In this document: in pieces, positions 36,334 through 46,604 of the stretch | Layout of the letters: each line of letters opens with the position of its first letter | Numbering within the stretch: position 1 is the first letter of the stretch | Origin: Sthenelais limicola | Taxonomy: Eukaryota > Annelida > Polychaeta > Phyllodocida > Sigalionidae | Assembly: GCA_942159475.1 (NCBI GenBank) | Contig: OW804102.1 | Span: forward strand, 34,850,873-34,914,872 | Length of the DNA: 64,000 nt | Reading direction: 5' to 3' | Position numbers and translations under genes: made by a program | Notes under the pieces: generated by a model | What the model was told of the DNA's origin: nothing | The model's database searches: none | The model's input: the letters and a program-made list of their open reading frames with translations, nothing else

Positions 36334-37784
36334 GAAGTCGATGTCTCACGGTGAAGTTAATACTGTGACATATGTTTACAAATGCGATTTCGGGGCAACT
36401 AAGACCAATCAGTTAGTTGGTATGTGACCAATGTACATCCCTTTTAGCAAATCTTGAGGGAAACAAGTCACACAAATATTAAGTTAAGTAAGTACTAAGT
36501 TAAGTAATGATCTAATCAACTATTTATCTATTTAACTTTACAATTAGAGTCAACTAAAACGTATATACCTGGCGTTTCTCAGGATCAATTACTTGTGTCC
36601 GATCTCAAGTTATAGTTTCTGCAATTTAGTCATGAATTAGACTGAAAATGCAAAATATTTACCTAAAAAAACTTACATTTTAACTTATAACTGAACATTT
36701 TCGAGGTACAAATATTGAACAAAAAACAACACTATTTTGTCATTTTATGTAAGTTTATTCAACAATTACTCAACAATATTGTTTGACCTTTGGATCATAT
36801 ATTGGGGTGGGGGATGGCGGGGGTGAGGGGGCGCCACAATACATTGGGTTTGGCCTTTTCTTTAGCTGAGAAGCAAAAAGGAGCACCTAGTTCAGATTTG
36901 TGAATATAGGCCGGGGACAATGGATGCGAACAGGGAGAGAACAGGATTAAAGCTTGAATGTGTAGATCGTGGTATGTAGATACCGATAAATAGAAGAGTA
37001 AAAAAAGGGAAAGATCAAAATAAAGAAAAAAGCAGAGACGGGCAGAAATTATTACACTCCAGATTGGGTCGTAACATTTTACATGACAATAAACTTTACT
37101 CCAAAAAGATATAAAGATATAATGCATGGGGAGATTCAGAGCTGAACTCCTGATTTACTGAATTGTAAGCAACCACGCAGTAAAAAGTATTAACTTGATC
37201 CACTCATGGTATGAGTATATATATATATAGGCCGTCTATACCTTCTAGCCATCTATTATTCACAATTGATGGCCTATTTAACTGCCTTTTTGTAGTATTT
37301 TATTTCATTCTGGGGTGGTTTCAAGCGAGCTTTTGGAACTTATAGGACTGTATGTGGTGTCAGGTTTGGAAGATTTCCAGACTGCTGAATACTTATCTGG
37401 GTTGCAAAGTGTTCAAAAAGAGAGCGAATCATTATTTAGGGCCTTTTTAGTACCTGTACAGAATATTTAAACCTGACTCAAATACGTTTAATGACGCAAA
37501 AATATCAATTTTCAGTAATTATTTCAATTTTTGAAAATATGAAATGGTGGAATTGGGGGAGACTTGATAATATTTGGAAGTATTGAAAATATACTGATTT
37601 CAGTACAAATACTGACTTCTAACACCGACTTATGGGGTGAACTATTTGGTGGACGCGCATAATCCTAGCTTGTTTCTACTCCCTCTGTATATACCTCCCT
37701 GGTGCGATGTTTGTGCCTAGGGATTTATGGAACAGATTATTTATATGTAGGCCTAATGGTGTAACGTCACCAATCCGGTTTTCA

Positions 37785-37950
37785 CCTTACGGTTGTGTTC
37801 TTGTGCGGCTAATACTATATCTTCACCAAGTTTTCCGTCCTTGCTGTAGATATGGTTCTCTGATCCGGCATGATTTGTTTTCTACAGGGCCATTAATACT
37901 TTGGTATAATGGCCCTGGTTTTCTATCAACCGTAAGCCGCACAAGACCAG
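37785..37950. repeat. Nested hairpins
   Basis: cagggccatta (37885) and taatggccctg (37907-37917) form an 11-bp perfect stem. Outside it, cttgtgcggct (37800-37810) and agccgcacaag (near 37935-37945) form another, and cttacggtt/aaccgtaag a third. Confidence 0.6.
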
Positions 37951-39271
37951 CCAAAATGCCCTGACTAGACAGTTGCAAATTGGCGTGGGAATTGGCCCTT
38001 GCAACAACTTGTGCAAGTTTGCATGAATTCTCAATTTTTTTTTTAGATAAATCACAGATGTGTAGGGATAGCTGCGACGACTCGCAGAATCCTACGACTA
38101 ATTGCAGAATACAAAATTGCCCCACACACTTGCAGTTACACTTGTTTTTATTCAGGAAATTAACAATATATGACAATCTCACCCCTGGGGTGATTTTCCT
38201 CATGCCCTGCAAAATTTACTATCATTCTACATCGAGGTAATCTATTAATTGTATACCAAAGTTTTATGCATTCTATCAGTGCCCTACACATTTTATACTA
38301 AACAAATTAAATTGAAATTTAGATATTATGCAGAAGTTACAATTTGGTATGGTAAATTATACAACATCCCACAGGATCCTGGATGAAATAATGAATGAAA
38401 AAATGGGATGAGATGAAGGTTGAATATTGAGAAATGACGAAATAGGTAACAGTCTAATGCACCTTGTAGTTTGTACGATTCCAAATTGAATCGCACATAC
38501 TGCTGCAATTATTTGTGTATGTGTAGGGCTAGCCACGATAATTCCCAGACGTCACGGTACTATCAGGAGGTCCTGCGATGATCGGAAATATCTGAAGTTT
38601 GCAGGTGATGGCAGGTACGTTTGAACAAGTGTATCTTCCCTAGTTATTGATGAATTACTGCCCATAATATTGACATGCCCGGACATATCGTTGCAAGTAT
38701 GTTAAAATCTTGTGATTATACATTTTATTTGTTCTTCCTTTTCTCCCAACCGTCGCAAGTAGACTACACCATATTAAAATATTTTTAGACTTCTCTCCTC
38801 TATTTCTTTATAATTTGAAGTGATCCAAATCGCACATCCTCTGCGAATCTATAGCTTTTGTTAGAACATTATCACGTCATTATTCACGTTCTCTTATCAC
38901 ATGTATTCATAAAAAAAAACTTAATTCTTTCAGCCCCACCCCCACCCCCACAATTACTAGTTTATTATGAGTAAATTTGGTAAAAAAAAATGTTGTCGTA
39001 TGCATGGACAAGTGTCATTGATATGGAAAGCCAAAGCCTTCTTGGTAGTTGATAACATGAAGATGTAACTGGTGAGAAACTGGTGTAGTCATTAACTGTC
39101 TTTGACAAAACTACACACATTCTATACTTCTAAAAAGATGGTTTAATGACAAAGAAAATCAAATAATGTGAAAGACAACACCACGTTTAGTTATGCGGGA
39201 TTACTATTCCCGATTGGACCGATCATTTATTCATAATACTATTGCTATAACTTATATACAACAACTTGTAT

Positions 39272-39442
39272 ATATGGGTCAGGGTGTGAGAAAGAGTACA
39301 ACTCATCTTCACAAATCCCCTCATATAAGCCATTGTACATATTATGACGCTTTGGCCCATAGATAAAAAACATAGGTCACATACAGAACTTACTAGATTC
39401 AAATGTACCTTCTCACAAAATTGAAATCCTGGTTTCCCCATT
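39272..39442 (+). repeat. Diverged relative of family A
   Basis: Starts tatgggtcagggtgtgag, then gagtacaactcatcttcac, parallel to the plus-type left arm of family A. The right end (gtaccttctcaca) mirrors its own left end rather than the family consensus, so this may be a separate subfamily. Confidence 0.5.
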
Positions 39443-41360
39443 TACTGAAATTATATGGAATGAATTCCACCCAAACACATAGCCCCATCTGACCAAAGTT
39501 GGTCAATAACTTTTTGGTAACAAAGAGGGCTTGAAAACTTCCCACTGGCTGAAGAACTGACCTCTTGTAGCAATCAAATGGTTGAATAAAGTATTTTCTA
39601 ATACACGTATGTACACAAATCTCGCATACTAAAAATATAATAAAATCTCAAATTCAAACACGGTGTTTAATAGATAACATTTGATTTCTTCCATTTCATA
39701 CTCTCCACTGATAACCTAAAATATTAAATTTGTATTTACAACAAATGGGTTTGCATGCACTCATGGCAAAATGGCAATATTAACAGGCATACATGTTCTA
39801 TGAAGGCACTGTTGTAGTCTTTGGAATGCAGCTTGAAATGTAATTGGAACTGATACTAACAGAATAAAATGTTATGTACAATGGTTTCAGAATAAAATCG
39901 TCCACATGGACAACATGAGAAGATCGGGTGAACCCCGAAATTGTTGCAATAAAAACTTTTCAACAAAGAAAAAGACTTGTAATTGACAGCGCCAAGCTAT
40001 CACTATAATTGGCGATAATACAAACATTTGACTACATTTTGGCGTAACATTCAATATTGGAACATTTGTGATATGTATCTATTAAATAATACAATCGCAT
40101 CATCCTTATTATTCGATAGAATTACGAGATAGAGATCAAAAATCGATACAGAAGGAGGTGGGGATACCCAAACATAAAACACCTTTTTTCATCAGAGATT
40201 CATGTCGAGAATAACATTACAAAAAATTTGTTTTTTATTGGATTAATGATTTCTCTCATACATTTTACTTTATCTATTATCATACTTAATATACACAACA
40301 TATTATGTCATATATATATGTAATTATTGTTGTCTCGCCTCTGAAAATCTGAGTGGCAGTCCTTCTCCTGTGCTACCCTGCCTAAAAAAGGATGCGCCTC
40401 TGTTCCATATCATAAAATGAGATCTCTCGATAATTGGCTTAAAATAGGTAGTTTTAGCAAGATTGTTGCTACGGCGAGTTGAGGTGGAACGTATCACATT
40501 GTTAAGGCTTCTCCCTCGGTCGTGGTAGCGTGGTTGAGACGATTAAACGTCAAATCTAATATAAATATCAAACTAGAGGTGGTTGACATCAAATCACGTC
40601 GCACGAGGAGAGGAGAGATTGTAGAGCTCTTGTATAAGCTGAAATATAAATAAAATATCATAATCTCCAGAATCTCCTGATTCCAAATCTGCCGGGTGCC
40701 ACTCTGTAACCCTTGAGGAAAATTAATTATCAACATTTTTTTAAAAAAAGTTAAAAATATTAAATTTGATCAATTAAAAAATAATTTCGTCCTCAATATC
40801 TACTGTAACTGCATAATTTTCATGGAACATAAACTTTGAAAGAGAAATAACATATTTCAAGGTCAAGAGAATTCATCATGACTGTTAAAGGTTATATTCA
40901 AAGGTCAAAGGTCAAGGTCAAAGGTATTTTTGAGGTTTTTTGCAAATGACTCTGAGAAAAATGGTCTGACATCCTAGATCAAATACAATTAATTTTAGGG
41001 CACATTATTTCCTATCGATTAGTACCAGTTACTTGATTCTACATTCAGTAGTTTTATTACAATTGCTTTTCAAAGAGGAGACTATTTTGCGTTTTGGCCA
41101 GAAAAAGAAGTAGGCCCTTATTTCTTGGAAGCATAGTTGAGTATTTGTTATAGATAGCTGCTAAACATATATGAAATGTTTGTTAGAGTGTGATATGATC
41201 TTTCAATTGATATTTTGTACACAAGTATCTGAATATAATTGAACTTTTTATGATTTCATAGCAATTAAAGTCAGCACTTTTGACGAAAATGAAAGGAATC
41301 ACATGTTAATGTGCATAATCATCAAAATAATTAATCCTGAGAACTAATCACTATACAAGG

Positions 41361-41720
41361 ATGTCTGATTCTGTAATTGTTCATGCAAACACTGATGCTA
41401 CATTACGACAAACTAAGACTACAGTGCAAAACTTTTTTGGTTCTAGGGGTAAGAGAGATAATTTTGTTATCTATAACATGAACCAGCATATCATTGGCAT
41501 TTGTGCTAAGGCTAGTATATTACCGAAGAGACTAAGTAAAATAAGGCATTTTGTTAAGTGAGACTTTGCTTCCTTGATATTTAAATCATTTATAATTCCA
41601 GTACTAGAATTCGGGAGTATTGTCAACACTATAACCCATAGAAATAAAGAATTGGAGGTTTTTGAAATGATCAGTGAATATTATTTCTTGAATATTATTG
41701 ATTGATCCTTGAGCCTGCTC
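41361..41720 (+). pseudogene. LINE reverse-transcriptase C-terminal fragment, broken
   Basis: After a stop at about 41561 the frame reads ASLIFKSFIIPVLEFGSIVN, followed by ELEVFEMIS. This matches the post-catalytic region of CR1/Jockey-type LINE enzymes (K-S-x-I-x-P-x-L-E-F-G-S-x-V). Stops and frame changes break it. The 66-residue open frame before it may belong to the same fragment. Confidence 0.5.
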
Positions 41721-42170
41721 ATGGAAGTATATGTGATAAGAAATATTGGTATTATCATTTTTTGAAAGAGATTAGAACAACCATTAATGACTCTCTTGAT
41801 TTTGACACTGGGTTGGTTATGGTTTTAAATTTTTGGTGTCCTTGATATGTAGTAGCTCTCTATATATGGAAATATTGGTTATTGTTACCTATTATGAATA
41901 TTTTCGACTTGATTAATTATGGTTGATATGGTTAACATTGATCAGCACTCACTGAGAATATTGTATTTGTATGTTGAATCCTGATTTGCAAGGAATTATG
42001 GGAGTCAGTGTAGGATCAGGATCATTCATTCGTTTCTACTCCCTATATATACCTCCCTGATGGAAGTAATAGCATTCTTGAAAGTATTCTGCCTATTTCA
42101 GTGCTGCTAAATATTTGTATGCCAGTATGTTGAGAATCAGCATGCACAGTGGCATATTTTTTTCCCAACG

Positions 42171-43445
42171 TTGGTTTATCTATTCAGGCAGAAAAACAAC
42201 AGATTACACTCTCGCAGATCAATTGTGATTTTCGTAATGTCCACACCCAAAATTAGGAAATCACTAACGCCCACAAACACCATGCTAGTGTACACCACCA
42301 TGGTGCGGCCGGTGATTGACTTTTGTGACATTTTCTATATACCAGCTCAAGCGAAGCATTTGAAGAGACTCCAAACCATCCAAAATTCATTCATCCGAAT
42401 AGCTTACAACCTAAAAAGAACTGAGAGTGTAAAAGATCTCCATGTTAAATACAAAATCCCATTCCTAAATGAAAGGAGAGAGGCACATCTCCTCCAAATT
42501 GCATTCACAATGAGCTGCGACGAAAATTACACCGACAATAGGCAATTAAATTTAAGAAACCTAAAAAGTGGCAAATTGCTAAAAGTCCCTATCGCGAAAA
42601 CCGAGAGGATAAAGAAGTTGTATTACGTACAGGCACCATATCTTTACAACAAATTGCCCCCCAAAGGGAGGAAGGCATCCCTAACAATAAGTGATTTTAA
42701 AGCCTACCTAGAAGAGGAACATTATTCCTACTCTCCGGGCCAGGCCAATCAAAACGACCCCCAACACTGAGGAAATAATCCAACTAATTAGCTGACGATG
42801 GTAATCACTAAGACCAACCAAAGTGCGACTAAACAGGAAACCCTCACCCTACACTGAACGCAGACTAAACTTAGGCCCCCCGACTGCTCTATCTCTCTTC
42901 CGTACCTGTAGTGAATGAACGGACATGGGCCGGCTCGACCAAGTGTTCGTTAGAATGCCATCGACCCGGTCCATGTAAGAACAGACGGCCGACTGACACC
43001 ACCAAGAGTGTTCGTCAGAATGCAACCGGCTACTCAGACGACCGTCTGTCAATACATATGTATACTAGTCCATAAGAGACTTGACGTTGACAAAGTAGAT
43101 CACAAAAAGGCTGGTGCGACCAGTGTTCGTCGGAATGCAAATCGCACCACGCCACCAAATGAAGCAATGTCTGAACAGGCGGGCCGCCAGGAGTTTTCGT
43201 ATGAATGCAAATGGTCCCCCTAACGATCAGACAATTTGCCTTCTATACTGTACCGTATTGAATAACGAGCGAATCTACCAAATAGAATAACTTGAACTGT
43301 AAATAATAATGTAATTAAATGTAGAAGGGACCTCCTGGTAGAGCTATGATTAGCATAGAATGTGGTACCCATTTCCAGATATTGTATTATTTATATTGAT
43401 GTAACTGTAATTGAACTGGAAATAAACAACATACATACATACATA
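42171..43445 (+). mobile_element. Truncated LINE 3' end with its tail
   Basis: 42171-42770 encodes the C-terminal part of a non-LTR reverse-transcriptase polyprotein (VRPVIDFCDIFYIPAQAKHL, then KRLQTIQNSFIRIAYNL, and further on LYNKLPPKGRK). These are the thumb/post-RT signatures of Jockey/CR1-like LINEs. The 3' region of about 660 bp has four copies of a gtgttcgt-nn-gaatgcaa motif and ends aaataaacaacatacatac plus further catac units. The 5' part of the element, including the catalytic core, is missing. Confidence 0.75.
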
Positions 43446-44154
43446 TATGTCCTGAAGATGCAAAGCTATTACAATTCAATCGATGCAGGGAAGAATTTGA
43501 TTAACATTAATTCCTAACCGAGTTAGGCTAAAAATCTATTATCTAATGTAATACAGATATGTATAATATGATCACATTATACTTGGTGAGGTTTCTTGAT
43601 ATTATATGAGTTCCATAATGATAAGATGAGATGGAAATGAAGGCTACTGACTATTGGTTCTTTGTCGATACATTTAAGGGGAGTTTTGTGAGATTGGTTG
43701 GTTATAAGAAATATTTAGTTTGGTAAGCTTTTGAGTCCTAAGGATATGGGTTTTGCTATTTCAGATTTTCTAAACCTACAGAGACAATAGTCAATTTCTT
43801 TCTATTTTTCCTCCTCATTACAAATGATTATTTTTTTTGTTTTTAAACCACTTTTATTCAGTCTCTTAACAAAGAACCACTCTTCCTAGAGTAACATCCA
43901 GAAATACAACTCTGCCCTTTCTCTCTCTCGTACCCAATTTAAAAGGATTTCTACGTATTATTCTTAGGTAAAAACAAATGATTATTATACATTTCATATA
44001 TACAGCTGTATATGGACATACAAAGCATTAACAATCATTTTCATTTTGGGGGGCGAATGGATTCATAGTAGGCGCATTTGCTTGCCTTGTTGCACAAACA
44101 GAGATTGCTCCTCTTCTTTTTATATAAATTTCATTATGAGCTAGCTTACTGAAA

Positions 44155-44640
44155 TTAAATTAAATTAAATTACAGTAGTTTCTAAGTACATTTCGACGAC
44201 AGGGGTTCTAAAATCACAATTCAGTGCCACCCTCAATACATTATTCTGAAGAGTTTGTAATTTGTTCTGTTGTTTTACTTGTAGGGGGCTGAGAGCAAAA
44301 AGCGCTGATTTATTTGGCTAATCAGGCTGTTATATTGCAGTGTCATTGATGTTGTTGAATCAAATATAATTCCAAGATATGAATACTTGCTAACCTGCTC
44401 TATTGGTTCCTTATTCAGGACTATATTAATTTAACATTTTTGACCTTAGCCTTCATACCAGAAACAATTGCTTTCGTTTTTTTACATTAATTTGTAATTT
44501 ATTACTTATACACCATCTGTAAAAGATGTCTAAATCTGTATTAATTTTTGTACCGCCATCTACAATATTCTGGATAGGCATGTAAAGAATTGTATAATCC
44601 GCATATTGTAATACATTTGAATTAATAGGCAAATATTTGT
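44155..44640 (-). pseudogene. LINE reverse-transcriptase palm fragment, broken
   Basis: On the minus strand: LQYADYTILYMPIQNIVDGG, then WCISNKLQINVKK, KEPIEQVSKYSYLGIIFDST and KLQTLQNNVLRVAL. These are in the order expected for the catalytic palm and following domain. The YADD catalytic box reads YADY, so the second aspartate is lost by one base change. At least two frameshifts and a stop break it. It faces the plus-strand fragment at 41361. Confidence 0.7.
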
Positions 44641-45284
44641 AAGTGGGAGGTTTTTGAATTTAACCAATAATGGGAATAACCTTATAATTGCAATAAATTC
44701 ATAAAAAGTTCAGTTTCTTTCAAAGAAACATGTACAATATATTGATTGAAAAATTGTATCATACTCTAACAATAATTTATCTCTATTTCCAACGGAGTCG
44801 TATCTGTGGTTCATGAAACAGGGGCCTACCTCATTTTCTGGCTGAAACACAAAATATTCTCTTTGGTTTGAAACGCTGTTATAATAAAACTACTGATTGT
44901 AGAATCAAGTAACTGGTATCATTCGATAGGAAATAATGTGCCCTAAAATTGATTGTATTTGATCTAAGATGTCAGACAATTTTTCTTAGAGTTATTTGCA
45001 AAAACCTTAAATAATACCTTTGACCTTGACCTTTGACCTTTGAATATGACCTTAAGCGGTCATGATGAATACTCTTGACCTTGAAATATGTAATTTCTCT
45101 TTCAAAGTTTATGTTCCATCATAATTATGCAATTATAGGGGATATTGAGGACGAAATTATTTTTTTACTGATTAAATTAAATCTTTTTAACTTTTTTTAA
45201 AAAAACGTTGATAATTAATTTTCCTCAAGGGTTACAGAGTGGCACCCGGCAGATTTGGAATCAGGAGATTCTGGAGATCAAGAA

Positions 45285-45420
45285 ACGATCAAAAAACATC
45301 GTATGGCCCCAAAACGCAAGGTTCACCCCTCCTACCTCCGGACTAGATCTAGAATCAATCAAAAAACATCGTATGGACCAAAACGCAAGGTTCAGCCCAA
45401 AAATGGGGTTCTGCCTCCAG
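45285..45420 (+). repeat. Local tandem duplication
   Basis: atcaaaaaacatcgtatgg followed by caaaacgcaaggttca occurs twice, about 66 bases apart, just outside the right arm of the fold-back element. The open frames across it are low in complexity. Confidence 0.7.
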
Positions 45421-45810
45421 ACTACTACAACGAATTGATGCTTTTGCTCGTCGTTGACGGATTCGATATATATTTTTGTATGTGTATTTTGGAGAAATTT
45501 GGTCTAATTTAGCGTTTAAATGGCATGCCATACAGAGGACACTGTCCCGTGTGTGTGTTTTAAATTGTTTGATACTTTGTAATGACTGCTTTCATTATTT
45601 CTTTTTATTATATCAGATTGTTTCATATGACCTTGATATAGGATCTATAGTTTATTTTAATAATATTTTATAATTGTACGATGTTTTTGATTATATGAAT
45701 TTCTTTTGTATTATTGCGACGTAAATCAGCTTGTACTGTGAATAGTGTATTAATTGCATAATGTCTCGCTGAATAACAAAAAAATAAAACAAACATACAA
45801 CAAAATTAAC
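45420..45810 (+). repeat. Possible LINE 3' end
   Basis: Ends gctgaataacaaaaaaataa followed by aacaaacatacaac, an A/C-rich tail like that at 43420. No coding remnant recognised. Confidence 0.3.
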
Positions 45811-46137
45811 TTGTTGACTGCAGAATTATTTTTTTTAGGAAACTAGGAATTTTTGAATTATTAAATTATATAGCCATATCGTTCGATTGAATTTCAAAGA
45901 GATGCTGCATTGTATATATAACTAATAACTAATAAGAAAACTGAGAAACGGGCCACCAGGTCGCCCACAAAGTTTATACTTGATATGTCATTTTTCAAAT
46001 TTTCTATGTAATCCTTGGAATGATCGATTAAGGCAGATAGCCTTGAAAATTAATTTTTGAGCGAACTTTCAGTCTGCATTTTCTATTAAACATGAAAATA
46101 AAATTCTTAAAAAAAAATCTTGATGCGGGATCCTTAC

Positions 46138-46286
46138 CTTTAGGATTGCGATAAAATATGCAGTTATTAGCACATGTTTCAGGACTGGTATCCCAGACCG
46201 TGGGACCACAGAAGCACAAGGCTGGCAAGTCTATGTTCTGCTTCTCCATCTTCTCCTTCAATTGGGCTTTCAATGCGTCCACAAAT
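46138..46286 (-). CDS. CCDC15: CCDC15-like exon 9, cysteine block
   Basis: FVDALKAQLKEKMEKQNIDL, then CFCGPTVWDTSPETCANNC and IFYRNPK. Four to five Cys in a compact pattern could bind metal. Donor g|gtaagg implies a further exon to the left. Confidence 0.8.
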
Positions 46287-46549
46287 CTGGAAAGTTTGAC
46301 GAAAATTTCAGTAAGTTTTTGCCCAAAAGATTTGATTGTGATAGGGGATGGATTGATAGTTGAGAGAGAGAGAGAAGTAGAGCAGAGGGTGATTAAGTGA
46401 GAAAGAGAGGGAGAGAGAGAGGGGGAGAGACAGAGACAGAGACAGGGAGAGAGATAGAGGGAGAGAGATAGAGAGAGAGAGACACAGAGAGAGATAGAGA
46501 TAGAGAGACAGAGAGAGAGATAGAGATAGACAGACAGACAGAGATAGCT

Positions 46550-46604
<55 letters not shown>

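Larger units (their letters stand above)
40663..45278. mobile_element. 4.6-kb fold-back element with about 0.6-kb inverted arms
   Basis: The left arm 40663-about 41272 and right arm about 44675-45278 are inverse copies. Shared marks include atctccagaatctcctgatt, gccgggtgccactctgtaac, aaggtcaaaggtcaaggtc and gggcacattatttcctatcg. Small differences show the arms are old. The interior carries a plus-strand LINE fragment, a second LINE 3' part and a minus-strand reverse-transcriptase fragment. Either a fold-back (FB/TU-like) transposon captured LINEs or two copies of one LINE family lie head to head. Confidence 0.65.

Noticed and set aside
36795..37127. 110-residue minus-strand open frame with hydrophobic stretch
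   Set aside because: Hydrophobic content follows from AT-rich composition; no start context or homologous pattern seen.
37707..38240. Overlapping open frames of 85-129 residues on both strands
   Set aside because: No domain; the region is a set of inverted repeats, which tends to keep opposite frames open.
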